From a filamentous cyanobacterium ESFC-1 (lineage in GTDB: Bacteria > Cyanobacteriota > Cyanobacteriia > Cyanobacteriales > Spirulinaceae), in contig KB904821.1 in the NCBI GenBank assembly GCA_000380225.1, positions 1,376,031 through 1,426,408 of the forward strand: a stretch of DNA of 50,378 nucleotides, read 5' to 3'. Below are positions 1 through 7,861 of this stretch, piece after piece (the stretch's first letter is position 1; every line of letters starts with the position of its first letter). Below the pieces are notes generated by a model. The model did no database searches, was not told where the DNA came from, and saw nothing but the letters and a program-made list of their open reading frames with translations. A program made the translations under genes and the position numbers.

Positions 1-496
1 ACCCCGTCTTTTTCGCCCTAGCGCTCCAAACTGCCCCCAAAAGCGCCGGAATTGCAATCACTTCTGAATGGAAATCGTAGAGATTGGCGTTAAAAATGAC
101 GGGGTAAAGTAGATACGCGATCGCGAATATCCGGGCTTTTGTTTCGCTGAGTTGGGCTTGTTTGGCTAAAGCCCAGACGATCCAACTTCCCAAGGATAAA
201 CTCAAGGCTTGCACGAAAAACAGCCAATGAACATCGGGATAAATTCTGTAGAGAAGGGAAAGGGGATAAAAAACTAAAGCCGCATGATCGCCAAGGAAAT
301 TATAACCTGCCAAAGATACTACAGGCGGTAAACCTTGACTGAGCAAATAGGTAAACTGATCGAGCAATCCTAAATCAAAAGCATTGGATTTAAAAAGTGC
401 GTGACGCAGACTGCTACAGAACAATAAAAAAAGCGTACTTCCTACCACCAAAACCGCCATAAAATCCAAATTAGGGCGAAAGTTGGTTTTCTTCAT
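1..496 (-). CDS. DUF2079 family membrane protein (C-terminus beyond window edge)
   Basis: Reading the minus strand from position 496 gives an open frame that runs off the left edge; about 165 N-terminal residues are visible. After MKKTNFRPNLDF comes a hydrophobic segment, then a stretch with FDLGLLDQ, LGDHAALVFYPLSLLY, IYPDVHWLFFVQA and a later FHSEVIAIPALLGA. This series of motifs is typical of DUF2079, a family of multi-pass membrane proteins distantly related to GT-C type glycosyltransferases. The ATG at 496 is chosen because it gives the longest frame with a GAAGA sequence just upstream; a second in-frame ATG is at 460. The start overlaps the end of the upstream DUF218 gene by 26 nt, which suggests translational coupling. 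Substrate unknown; transfer from a lipid-linked donor is inference from family relation. Confidence 0.8.
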   Translation of the reverse strand, partial: MKKTNFRPNLDFMAVLVVGSTLFLLFCSSLRHALFKSNAFDLGLLDQFTYLLSQGLPPVVSLAGYNFLGDHAALVFYPLSLLYRIYPDVHWLFFVQALSLSLGSWIVWALAKQAQLSETKARIFAIAYLLYPVIFNANLYDFHSEVIAIPALLGAVWSARAKKTG

Positions 497-1163
497 AGTC
501 TTCTGGATTAATATTAGCTTGATGTTCGCATTTAAACCCTTGGGCTTGCCAGGTTGCCATATCTACTTCGGCTAAAATTTGCGTTTGAGAGCAACGAGGG
601 GAGAAAAGGGGAGAAATGAGCGCCCAAGCGAGACTGCGGGTAACATCAAGACTGGTTTTGAGCCAATGCTCCTGATTACCGGGAATCCCTTGTTCAGGGG
701 CGATTTCTGTATCTACCCAAATACCCCTTGCACCCAAATGAATTTTAGCCAACCAAGCGGCGCGGGGGAGATGGGTTTGAGAGGTAATCAGTTTAACGTG
801 TCGGGCTTGCCATTGTTGTAGAATGGGAACCCCAAAAAAGAAGTTTTCAAAGGTACTATTGGCGCAATTTTCTAACCAAACGCGATCGCGTGGGGCATTT
901 TCTCGCTCAAAAATAATCCAAATACAAGGCTCTGGGGAACCATGAGAAATAAGGACAGGAATTTGGGGCGATCGCGTCAACAATTGGGCTACATAAATTT
1001 CGCGACGAATACTCCCTCCCAAGACAAAATAAGCGTCTACGGGTTGAGATGCAGCATTCCATAACTGGATCGCGATCGCACTCCACCAGGTTATTAGCGC
1101 GATCGCGATCGCGATTCCTATATATCGTTTGGCAATGTACAATTTACAATGTATAATTAACAA
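471..1163 (-). CDS. DUF218/YdcF-like protein
   Basis: A 230-codon frame with an N-terminal membrane anchor (residues ~14-34, IGIAIAIALITWWSAIAIQL) followed by a DUF218-like domain: VDAYFVLGGSIRREIYVAQLL, then a region rich in ITSQTHLPRAAWLA, matching the family pattern of a nucleotide-like Rossmann fold with conserved LGG and TS-x-H/R segments. DUF218 proteins (SanA, YdcF, ElyC) are envelope proteins of poorly known role. The frame opens with TTG at 1163 inside an AT-rich repeat; another TTG at 1142 would leave out the repeat-derived MLIIHCK. No ATG precedes the domain, so the start is uncertain. The downstream DUF2079 gene overlaps its 3' end, so the two are probably co-transcribed. Confidence 0.75.
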   Translation of the reverse strand: MLIIHCKLYIAKRYIGIAIAIALITWWSAIAIQLWNAASQPVDAYFVLGGSIRREIYVAQLLTRSPQIPVLISHGSPEPCIWIIFERENAPRDRVWLENCANSTFENFFFGVPILQQWQARHVKLITSQTHLPRAAWLAKIHLGARGIWVDTEIAPEQGIPGNQEHWLKTSLDVTRSLAWALISPLFSPRCSQTQILAEVDMATWQAQGFKCEHQANINPEDYEENQLSP

Positions 1164-1205
1164 TTAACAATTTACAATTTACAATGTACAATTTACAATG
1201 TACAA
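1136..1205. repeat. AT-rich short tandem repeat (TTTACAATGTACAA type)
   Basis: The stretch consists of alternating units of the kind AATTTACAATGTA, AATTAACAATT and TTACAATGTACAA. The same words recur at 28303-28530. On the minus strand it supplies the start region of the DUF218 gene. Confidence 0.8.
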
Positions 1206-1210
1206 CGGTA

Positions 1211-1405
1211 GAAATAATAACCAATAACTAATAACCAATAACCAATAACCAACAACCAATAACCAACAACCAACAACCAACAACCAATAACCAATAACCA
1301 ATAACCAATAACCAATAACCAATAACCAATAACCAATAACCAACAACCAATAACCAATAACCAACAACCAATAACCAATAACCAATAACCAATAACCAAC
1401 AACAA
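1211..1405. repeat. Heptanucleotide tandem array (CCAATAA/CCAACAA), about 28 units
   Basis: The array is a near-perfect run of 7-bp units, mostly CCAATAA with interspersed CCAACAA variants. It ends directly at the start codon of cobA-hemD. Such heptad arrays correspond to the short tandemly repeated repetitive (STRR) sequences described in cyanobacteria. Because 7 is not a multiple of 3, the reverse strand reads as the same repeating peptide (LLVIGYW) in all frames without stops, which creates long spurious frames here. Confidence 0.95.
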
Positions 1406-2899
1406 ATGACAAAAGTTTATCTCGTCGGGGCAGGAATTGGGGGTGAAGCGTATTTGACTCAACAAGCCCGCGATTGTATTGCTAAGGCAGATGTGCTGAT
1501 TTATGATGCTTTGGTGGATGCGTCTTTGTTGGCGATCGCGCCTTCGTCTTGTGTCAGGATTTTGGCGGGAAAGCGGGGTGGGGCAAAAAGTACCCCCCAA
1601 GCGGAAATCAATCGCTTGCTGGTTTACTACGCGCAACAGAATCAGCAAGTAGTACGACTGAAAAGCGGCGATCCGTTTATTTTTGGGCGATCGCGCGAAG
1701 AAGTCGAAGCCCTGCAAGCCGCGAATTGTCCTTTTGAAATTATACCGGGGTTGTCTTCGGCGCTGACGGTTCCTTTGTTGACCGGAATCCCCTTGACGGA
1801 TAAGTATCTCAGTCAGGGCTTTGGGGTGATTACGGCCCATAGTCCCGAAACGTTGAATTGGTCGGCGTTGGCGGGTTTGGAGACTTTGGTTATTTTAATG
1901 GGGGGGCGATCGCTAGAATTGATTACAGCGCAATTACAGCAGCAAGGGAAACCCCCAGAAACCCCTGTGGCTTTAATTCGTAATGGAGGACGCAGCGACC
2001 AAGAAATCTGGACGGGGACGCTGGCGGATATTGCCGCGCAAACTGCCGATCGGAAGCGATCGCCCTGTATTATCGTAATCGGTGAAGTCGTGCGTTTAAG
2101 AGCTTTATTTCAGCCGATGGCAGAATGTTTACCGTTAACTGGGAAAACTATATTAGTGACGCGATCTGCGAGTCAATCTCAGACGTTTACAAACTTGTTG
2201 CAAAATGAAGGGGCAAAGGTGATCGAAATGCCTGCGTTGGAGATTCGACCGCCTTCGAGTTGGCAATTATTGGATGACGCGATCGCGCATTTAGAGGATT
2301 TTGATTGGTTGATTTTGACTTCGAGTAACGGGGTAAAATACTTTTGCGACCGCCTCACCCGCTTAAACAAAGATTGGCGAGAATTATCCCATTTAAAAAT
2401 TGCAGTAGTTGGGAAGAAAACCGCCGCGACTCTGAAAAAATATCATCTCAATCCCGATCTGATTCCCCCTAATTTTATTGCCGATTCTTTAGTCGAAGCT
2501 TTCCCGGAATCGTTACCCGGAAAGCAGATTTTATTTCCTCGCGTGGAAACAGGAGGACGAGAAGTTTTGGTGAAAGAATTAACACAACAAGAAGCGACGG
2601 TGACGGAAGTTCCGGCTTATCAATCAGTTTGTCCTGACCAAATTGCACCGGAAGCATTAACAGCGTTACAACAGCGTAAAGTAGACGCGATCGCGTTTGC
2701 CAGTTCTAAAACGGTTCGCCATTTTTATGACCTTCTAGCCGCAGAAGTTCAGGACGTTGCCGCAGTTTTGACGGGAGTCGCGATCGCGTCGATTGGCCCC
2801 CAAACCTCGGAAACTTGTCGCGAATTGTTGCATCGCGTCGATGTTGAAGCTGAAGAATATACTTTAGAAGGATTAACAGAAGCAATTACCAATTATTAA
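1406..2899 (+). CDS. cobA-hemD: Uroporphyrinogen-III C-methyltransferase / uroporphyrinogen-III synthase fusion
   Basis: A 497-residue two-domain protein. Residues 1-240 are a SAM-dependent tetrapyrrole methylase: VYLVGAGIGGEAYLT (SAM loop), DVLIYDALVD, LKSGDPFIFGR, and PGLSSALTVPLLTGIPLT, all signatures of SUMT/CobA, which makes precorrin-2 for sirohaem and cobalamin. Residues ~245-495 are HemD, which closes and inverts ring D to make uroporphyrinogen III (TGKTILVTRSASQS, DWLILTSSNGVKYF, IAFASSKTVRHF). The fusion couples synthesis of uroporphyrinogen III to its methylation and is known from other bacteria including cyanobacteria. The ATG lies immediately after the heptad array and has no clear Shine-Dalgarno sequence. 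A second cobalamin gene, cobT, is at 27.2-28.3 kb. Confidence 0.95.
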   Translation: MTKVYLVGAGIGGEAYLTQQARDCIAKADVLIYDALVDASLLAIAPSSCVRILAGKRGGAKSTPQAEINRLLVYYAQQNQQVVRLKSGDPFIFGRSREEVEALQAANCPFEIIPGLSSALTVPLLTGIPLTDKYLSQGFGVITAHSPETLNWSALAGLETLVILMGGRSLELITAQLQQQGKPPETPVALIRNGGRSDQEIWTGTLADIAAQTADRKRSPCIIVIGEVVRLRALFQPMAECLPLTGKTILVTRSASQSQTFTNLLQNEGAKVIEMPALEIRPPSSWQLLDDAIAHLEDFDWLILTSSNGVKYFCDRLTRLNKDWRELSHLKIAVVGKKTAATLKKYHLNPDLIPPNFIADSLVEAFPESLPGKQILFPRVETGGREVLVKELTQQEATVTEVPAYQSVCPDQIAPEALTALQQRKVDAIAFASSKTVRHFYDLLAAEVQDVAAVLTGVAIASIGPQTSETCRELLHRVDVEAEEYTLEGLTEAITNY

Positions 2900-2920
2900 T
2901 TGAGAAATTTGGGGAAATAA

Positions 2921-2990
2921 GACAAATAACCAATAACAAAGGACGAATGACCAATGACCAATGACAAACAACAAATGACCAATGACCAAT
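2921..2990. repeat. Heptad repeat (ATGACCA/ATAACCA) overlapping the nitroreductase start
   Basis: Units AATAACC, then ATGACCA repeated at a 7-bp step with variants ATGACAA. The phase places ATG codons at 2947, 2954, 2961 and onward, so the array itself offers several start codons. It continues into the first codons of the nitroreductase gene. Confidence 0.85.
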
Positions 2991-3574
2991 ACTTCGATAA
3001 AATTAATTATCTGATGCGATCGCGCCGTTCAACGAAACCGCGATTATTGAATGGCAAAAAGATTGAAGATGAAATTATTTGGCAAATCCTAGAAAATGCC
3101 AACTGGGCCCCAACTCATTGCTTAACCCAACCTTGGCGATTTAAGGTATTTACCCAAGCAGGATTAACCAAACTGGCGAATTTTCAAGCCGATTTATACA
3201 AGAAACAAACCCCAGAAGCAAAGTTTAGCGCTGATAAATACGAACGTATGAAAAGCAATGTCCTCAAGGCTTCTCATGTGATTGTGATTTGTATGAAACG
3301 CCAAGAAAACGAGATTCTGCCGGAAATTGAAGAAATTGAAGCCGTGGCTTGTAGCGTCCAAAATATGGCGCTGACGGCGGCGGCTTACGGGCTTTGTAGC
3401 TTTTGGGGTTCCGGTGGGGTTACTTATACCGACGAATTGAAGGAATTTTTGGGATTAGGGGAGAAAGACCGTTGTTTGGGTTATCTGTATTTGGGTTACA
3501 GCGACACTCCGGCTCAGATAAGTAAGCGATCGCCTATCTCTGAAAAAGTCGAATGGATGGACAAAGCCGAGTAA
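2954..3574 (+). CDS. Nitroreductase family protein
   Basis: A 206-residue protein of usual length for the FMN-dependent nitroreductase family. Visible hallmarks are the N-terminal RSRRSTKP (FMN-binding RRS motif), ILENANWAPTHCLTQPWRF, the central QNMALTAAAYGLCSFWGSG and the C-terminal LGYLYLGYSD. These enzymes use NAD(P)H to reduce nitroaromatics, quinones or related substrates; the physiological substrate cannot be read here. The first ~12 residues (MTNDKQQMTNDQ) are encoded by heptad repeats; an in-frame ATG at 2975 would remove seven of them, and the family's conserved part begins near residue 15. It is convergent with the HD gene at 3922. Confidence 0.9.
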   Translation: MTNDKQQMTNDQYFDKINYLMRSRRSTKPRLLNGKKIEDEIIWQILENANWAPTHCLTQPWRFKVFTQAGLTKLANFQADLYKKQTPEAKFSADKYERMKSNVLKASHVIVICMKRQENEILPEIEEIEAVACSVQNMALTAAAYGLCSFWGSGGVTYTDELKEFLGLGEKDRCLGYLYLGYSDTPAQISKRSPISEKVEWMDKAE

Positions 3575-3594
3575 TAGCAAATCACGAAGATTTA

Positions 3595-3659
3595 AGAACC
3601 CCGGTTTCTGGGTTGCAACTCTAACTTTATCGGGTAAGCGAATAAGAAACCGGGGTTCT
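3595..3659. repeat. 65 bp palindromic repeat, copy 1
   Basis: The ends are the perfect inverted repeat AGAACCCCGGTTTCT and AGAAACCGGGGTTCT. The core contains GGGTTGCAACTCTAACTTTA followed by TCGGGTA. The flank upstream (ATCACGAAGATTTA) is also shared with copy 2. Confidence 0.9.
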
Positions 3660-3852
3660 GTCGCCTATCCAATTAGTAAGCTTGGACGGGGAAACCCCGC
3701 CCCTACTAGAAACATGAAATGTTGTTGGGTTTCGTTAGAGTTCGCGAAGGCGGACTTTGTAGCATTGGTTCCCCGGATTTTAATCCGTGAGTGGGTTAGC
3801 GAGATCGACCGGATTTTTGATGATGTCAAATCGGGTTAAATCGTGAAGATTA

Positions 3853-3917
3853 AGAACCCCGGTTTCTGGGTTGCAACTCTAACTTTATCGGGTAGGCAGA
3901 GAAGAAACCGGGGTTCT
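3853..3917. repeat. 65 bp palindromic repeat, copy 2
   Basis: Same terminal inverted repeats and core as the copy at 3595, in the same orientation, with differences confined to the right half of the core (GGTAGGCAGAGAAG versus GGTAAGCGAATAAG). It ends four bases from the stop codon of the HD gene. Confidence 0.9.
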
Positions 3918-3921
3918 AGAG

Positions 3922-4785
3922 TTAAGCAATTTTCGCGGAAACAGAACCAATTTTTTCGTGTTCAACGACAAACACATTCGAGTACAAATTGGCGATGATT
4001 TGCTGACCTTGTTGCGTCAAAGACAGATAATGTAATGCCTCTTGAATATAAGGATAAACCGCATTCCAATAAAATCCTGAGTAATTTTGGCGCAAATCTC
4101 CCGGATTGGTAAAGCCCATCACCTTATTTGCCCCGGTTTCCTCAAACTCATAGAATAATGCGCTGATTTTCTTGAGGTAACGAGGATCGCTGAGTTGACC
4201 GATTAAATCAGAAGATCGAATTAATCCCGCGTAGTTTACCGTATTTTTGCGATCGTCTTTATTCGGGACGGGAAAGCGGGTTAACTCGATGCTGTGCTTG
4301 ATCCATTGAGCATCAATGAGCTTGTGACCGCCAAAACGCTCGTCAATGAATAATTTACCGCGATCGACGTGATAAGGAGTCAAAGAGGCATCGGAACAAC
4401 CGGGGGGCAAGTGTACCATATCGCCATTTTTCCCGGTGGCGTACATTCTCTCATGTTCCCGGTCTTGACGACACACACCTTTGACATAGCCGATATCGTG
4501 ACAAACCAAGGCAATAATAAAGTGTAGCCAGTCTTCGCAGGATACGCCGCCTTCGCGAATATGACGACCCCGCAGAATTTCTTGACCAACCAGAGTTACC
4601 AGGATTGAATGTTCGACGTTGTGATAGAGGGCATCGCTGTTGGCGATATTTTCCATGGCCATGCTACCAGCCCAAGCGATAATTTCTTCGTAATCCCGCT
4701 TTAAGCCGCCATAGGTGCGTCGATAGCCTTCTCGCAGTCGCTTTACAAATTCGTCGATGAGGATTTCTGTGGCGTTAAAAAACAT
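3922..4785 (-). CDS. HD-domain metalloprotein (cyanobacterial Npun_R2479-like family)
   Basis: The product of about 287 residues carries HD-superfamily metal ligands: YHNVEHS (first His), then IIALVCHDIGYVKG (HD motif), and downstream RSSDLIGQLSDPRYL supplying a further Asp. The arrangement fits a metal-dependent phosphohydrolase, but no substrate is known. The overall sequence matches a conserved cyanobacterial HD family that I recall as Npun_R2479-like. The frame opens with TTG at 4806, but ATG at 4785 with GAGGCACTAGAG just upstream is preferred. It is divergent from the MFS gene at 5043. Confidence 0.8.
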   Translation of the reverse strand: MFFNATEILIDEFVKRLREGYRRTYGGLKRDYEEIIAWAGSMAMENIANSDALYHNVEHSILVTLVGQEILRGRHIREGGVSCEDWLHFIIALVCHDIGYVKGVCRQDREHERMYATGKNGDMVHLPPGCSDASLTPYHVDRGKLFIDERFGGHKLIDAQWIKHSIELTRFPVPNKDDRKNTVNYAGLIRSSDLIGQLSDPRYLKKISALFYEFEETGANKVMGFTNPGDLRQNYSGFYWNAVYPYIQEALHYLSLTQQGQQIIANLYSNVFVVEHEKIGSVSAKIA

Positions 4786-5042
4786 CTCTAGTGCCTCGCT
4801 GTACAACAGTAGATTTTCTTAGAAAGTTAAAATGACTGGCTAATCTAAATTGCTTCAATTATAGTGAGCAGTTTTTGGGGTTTCGTAACAGGTTAGTTGC
4901 TCGTTTATGGGCTTGGCATTGATAACTGGCAACGGTGAGGTGTGTTTGTCGTCACAAAGGATGATGTTATTCCGTCGAAAGTCAGTTGGGGCGATCGCGC
5001 CATAACTTCTACCCTAGTAAGGGCAATGTTGTTTTAGCCCTT

Positions 5043-6299
5043 ATGCTCAAAGATAAATTACTGGCTTGGTTGCCGCAATTAAGTTTGCAGGTGTGGATAT
5101 TAGCGGCGGGTCGTTTGCTGTCGCAAATTGGGACGGGGTTTACCATGTTTTATGCCCCGATTTTCTTTGTAAATGAGGTGGAGTTGTCTGCAACGGCGGT
5201 GGGGATTGGTTTGGGGAGTAGTTCGGTTGCAGGGGTGTTGGGGCGCTTTCTGGGGGGGTCTCTCGCGGATAATCCGGCTTGGGGTCGCCGTAAAACCTTG
5301 TTACTATCGGCGGCGGTGTCGGCAGTGGCGGATGGGGTTTTGGTGTTTACTTACGATCTACCGACGTTTATTATTGGCAATTTGCTGATGGGGATGGGGA
5401 TTGGGTTGTATTGGCCGGCCACAGAGGCGGCGGTGGCGGATATGACTACAGGAGAACAACGGAATGAGGCGTTTGCGGTGACTCGCTTGGCTGATAGTTT
5501 GGGGTTGGGTCTGGGGGTTATTTTAGCCGGGGAATGGGTGGCGCGATCGGGGAATTACCGGGCGTTGTTTGTGGTCGATGGCATTTCTTTTGTGGTGTTT
5601 TTCGCGGTGATTTATGCGGCGATTTCTGAAACGGTTCAAGATCGTCCGGCTTCGGCTTCGGGACAGGGATGGGGCGTGGCGTTTCGCGATCGCGCTTTGA
5701 TGGTGTTTCTTCTGGCCAATATCCTGTTTACTCTGTATATTTCCCAGATTCAAAGCACATTACCGTTATATTTTACTAATTTTGCCACAACATCTCGCCC
5801 AGAACCCGGTTTTTTACCGAATACGATTAGTTTACTGTTTAGTTTTCATGTGGTGGCGGCGGCGCTTTTTCAGTTACCGATTGCCCGTTGGTTGAATCGC
5901 TTTCGTCGTCCTCAAGCCCTTACTTTGTCTCTCTTTCTTTGGGCTGCGGGGTTTGTGTTGATTTGGGGGATTGGTCGGTTTGCCTTTTTGGGGTCAATGG
6001 CGGCGGCGGTGGCTTTGGGGTTACTCGCGATCGCGATCGTATCCTATACCCCCTCGGCTTCGGCTTTTGTGGTCGATCTCGCCCCGGAATCCTTGCGGGG
6101 GGTTTACTTATCCCTCAACTCCCAATGCTGGGCGATTGGCTACCTCATCGGGCCGCCTCTGGGGGGTTGGGCGCTGGATCAATCAAACGCGATCGCGCGT
6201 AATTTTTGGCTGATTTTAGCCATGAGTACCGTCCTAGGGATGTTAATCTTACGAATTCTCGACCGCATGACCCGAAACAATCCAGAAAAGCCGGGTTAA
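5043..6299 (+). CDS. MFS transporter
   Basis: A ~418-residue protein with about twelve hydrophobic segments. The loop 2-3 signature of the major facilitator superfamily is recognisable (GRFLGGSLADNPAWGRRKTLL), and the second half carries PIARWLNRFRRPQAL, the matching loop 8-9. This points to a proton-coupled exporter of the drug-resistance type; substrate unknown. The frame is open from a TTG at 4986, but the sequence before the ATG at 5043 (residue 20) is not MFS-like, so the ATG is taken as the start. The following gene begins 120 bases downstream. Confidence 0.9.
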   Translation: MLKDKLLAWLPQLSLQVWILAAGRLLSQIGTGFTMFYAPIFFVNEVELSATAVGIGLGSSSVAGVLGRFLGGSLADNPAWGRRKTLLLSAAVSAVADGVLVFTYDLPTFIIGNLLMGMGIGLYWPATEAAVADMTTGEQRNEAFAVTRLADSLGLGLGVILAGEWVARSGNYRALFVVDGISFVVFFAVIYAAISETVQDRPASASGQGWGVAFRDRALMVFLLANILFTLYISQIQSTLPLYFTNFATTSRPEPGFLPNTISLLFSFHVVAAALFQLPIARWLNRFRRPQALTLSLFLWAAGFVLIWGIGRFAFLGSMAAAVALGLLAIAIVSYTPSASAFVVDLAPESLRGVYLSLNSQCWAIGYLIGPPLGGWALDQSNAIARNFWLILAMSTVLGMLILRILDRMTRNNPEKPG

Positions 6300-6336
6300 C
6301 CGTCCTTAAAGGTTCGGTTTACCGACATACTATAGC

Positions 6337-6366
6337 TTGACAGGCTTTATTAAAAATTGTTACATT
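6337..6366 (+). promoter_or_regulatory. Possible sigma70-type promoter for the Psb35-like gene
   Basis: TTGACA at 6337-6342 is a perfect -35 hexamer; TACATT at 6361-6366 is a fair -10 at 18 bp spacing. Position, about 50 bp before the start codon, fits. Confidence 0.4.
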
Positions 6367-6398
6367 TGTTTACAGATAAGTTAAAAAATGTAAACAAA
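6365..6398 (+). promoter_or_regulatory. Perfect 10-bp inverted repeat upstream of the Psb35-like gene
   Basis: TTTGTTTACA (6365-6374) and TGTAAACAAA (6389-6398) are exact reverse complements separated by 14 bases. They lie at or just after the candidate promoter and could be an operator or a leader hairpin. Confidence 0.6.
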
Positions 6399-6419
6399 CT
6401 ATTACACAGGCTAAATTTT

Positions 6420-6665
6420 ATGGACATTATGCTTCTCTCTATCGTTGTTGGGTTATTCGTTGCTGGTTGGGGCGCTGCTGCTGTTATCGGTACGCAAGCT
6501 TACTTCCGAGGCGAACAAACCAAGCCCATCCACGAACGCAACTGGGACTCTGTGGGCTTTGAGCGCTTGGCCAAGTCATTCACCAACGAAGACACCGACT
6601 ACAGCGATCGCACTCCGGCTTACAGCATGGATGTTTATGCTCGCAACGTCGTAACCAACCAGTAA
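6420..6665 (+). CDS. psb35: Small photosystem II accessory protein, Psb35-like
   Basis: An 81-residue protein with one N-terminal membrane helix (residues ~3-25, IMLLSIVVGLFVAGWGAAAVIG) followed by a conserved polar tail: QAYFRGEQTKPIHERNW, then FERLAKSF, TDYSDRTPAY and a C-terminal YARNV. This matches the small cyanobacterial protein I recall as Psb35 (Ssl2148 in Synechocystis), which stabilises the CP47 assembly module with Hlips during PSII biogenesis. The family call is from memory, so the symbol is tentative. The ATG at 6420 is chosen over an upstream in-frame TTG-type extension because the helix starts right after it. A terminator follows at 6713, so it is probably monocistronic. Confidence 0.7.
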   Translation: MDIMLLSIVVGLFVAGWGAAAVIGTQAYFRGEQTKPIHERNWDSVGFERLAKSFTNEDTDYSDRTPAYSMDVYARNVVTNQ

Positions 6666-6712
6666 GCTTTAATTCTTTCAATCTCTCCTCTCTCATCCAA
6701 ATCGTTTTTCTC

Positions 6713-6739
6713 AGCGCAGGGTTATTCTTGCGCTTTTTT
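6713..6739 (+). terminator. Rho-independent terminator after the Psb35-like gene
   Basis: AGCGCA (6713-6718) pairs with TGCGCT (6729-6734) around a 10-base loop and runs into six T residues (6734-6739), 48 bases after the stop codon. Confidence 0.8.
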
Positions 6740-6847
6740 GTTGTTGGTTGTTGGTTAGACCAAATCCGATAGGTCACAACCCACTTTTTAGTCCGGGTGG
6801 GCGGGTTATGACACTACAAACTACAACTTTAGGTCAGTAGCGGTAGT

Positions 6848-7678
6848 TTAGCTTCTAAATTCTAAATTCTCTAAAATTGAGCCAAAACGGGGGGCAAAAC
6901 CGTCGCCATACTCCCCTGGCATATAGTCGATGATGACAAAAACTTCATTGTTATGTTCTGCTAACATGATTTGGCCCATAGCGCCTGCTGTTTCATCAAA
7001 AAAGACCGTAGTTTCTTTAATCCAGGGATACTGTTCGGCATTTTCGTTTTCCCAACTGGGGACTTGCCAATTGGGATTATTCGCCATCAAACTATCGCTG
7101 CCAGTAATATACATTTCGCGGAGTTCGTCTAGGGTTGAGACGTTCTGAGGAAAGAAAAAGTGTAGATAAACGTCATCATTGGGTTGGTTGTCCGGGGTTC
7201 TGCCGGAAAAACGGAAGCCACAACCTTCTTCTGAACAGCCACCATCAGCGATTATGGCTTCTGGGTCATAGTAAGTGGTAAAGGGGGCAGCAACATTATC
7301 AAAAAGGTTGAGGGTCATTTCGTAGGGTGAACCCTCGAAAGAAATGGTTTCGGTTTTGGTGTCGGGGCGTTGGCTAGTGGTGGCGTTTCCTGAATTTGGA
7401 TTGCTTGTGTTAGCGGGATTTTGGGCGGTACTTTGGTGTTTTGGGGCAATGTCGGGGCGTTGGCGGGTGGTGGCGTTTTCTGAATCTGGATTGGTTGTGT
7501 TGACGGGGTTTTGGGCGGTACTTCGGTTTTTGGGGGCTGTGTCGGATTGGTTGGCGGCGATCGCGTTTTGGGTTTGGGTGGGATTGGGTTGGGTTTGGGT
7601 TTGGGTTTCGGTTTCGGGGCTACAACTGGCGATCGCGAAACATAAGGCGATCGCGGCTAAGTTTTTAGAAGTTTTCAT
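6848..7678 (-). CDS. Lipoprotein with duplicated 30-residue linker
   Basis: A 276-residue protein beginning with a lipoprotein signal (hydrophobic LAAIALCFAIASC, lipidated Cys at residue 19). Residues 20-107 are Thr/Asn/Gln/Pro-rich and include two tandem 30-residue copies (48-77 and 78-107), each starting APK and ending QRPD. Residues ~110-276 form a folded-looking domain with two close cysteines (GGCSEEGCGFRFSGRTP) and repeated aromatic strands. I do not recognise the domain. The likely place is the outer face of the plasma membrane or the periplasm. Transcribed in the same direction as, and 183 bases after, the adenylate cyclase gene. Confidence 0.8.
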   Translation of the reverse strand: MKTSKNLAAIALCFAIASCSPETETQTQTQPNPTQTQNAIAANQSDTAPKNRSTAQNPVNTTNPDSENATTRQRPDIAPKHQSTAQNPANTSNPNSGNATTSQRPDTKTETISFEGSPYEMTLNLFDNVAAPFTTYYDPEAIIADGGCSEEGCGFRFSGRTPDNQPNDDVYLHFFFPQNVSTLDELREMYITGSDSLMANNPNWQVPSWENENAEQYPWIKETTVFFDETAGAMGQIMLAEHNNEVFVIIDYMPGEYGDGFAPRFGSILENLEFRS

Positions 7679-7810
7679 ACTTAATTTTATCAGTTTGATG
7701 GGGATACGTTATTACTTTATTCAACGATGTTGCTTGAATATTCGGAAATTTTAGATAAATTTCTTTTTCGATCGTCGGGGGCGTTATCAACGATAAACCT
7801 AGGGTTAACA

Positions 7811-7850
7811 GAATCAATTTAAAGGAATGGGAGTCATCACAAATTGATTC
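7811..7850. promoter_or_regulatory. Perfect 10-bp inverted repeat between cyclase and lipoprotein genes
   Basis: GAATCAATTT (7811-7820) and AAATTGATTC (7841-7850) are exact reverse complements with 20 bases between, followed on the plus strand by A and seven Ts. It lies just after the cyclase stop codon (minus strand); it could be a terminator hairpin or an operator for the lipoprotein gene. Confidence 0.5.
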
Positions 7851-7861
7851 ATTTTTTTAAA

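Larger units (their letters stand above)
3575..3921. other. Gene-free convergent spacer carrying two palindromic repeats
   Basis: The spacer between two convergent genes holds two direct copies of a 65 bp palindromic element (3595-3659 and 3853-3917). Between them are a short hairpin-like word GGACGGGGAAACCCCGCCCC (about 3684) and no credible gene. Lying between convergent ends, the palindromes could serve as terminators in both directions. Confidence 0.7.

Noticed and set aside
1179-1840. Long open frames on the minus strand reading a repeated LLVIGYW peptide
   Set aside because: They are produced by the 7-bp tandem array, which has no stop codons in any frame of that strand, and by extension into the reverse strand of cobA-hemD. 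No gene is implied.
3684-3710. GGACGGGGAAACCCCGCCCC as a terminator
   Set aside because: The stem is short and no T-run follows. It looks like a common cyanobacterial short repeat.
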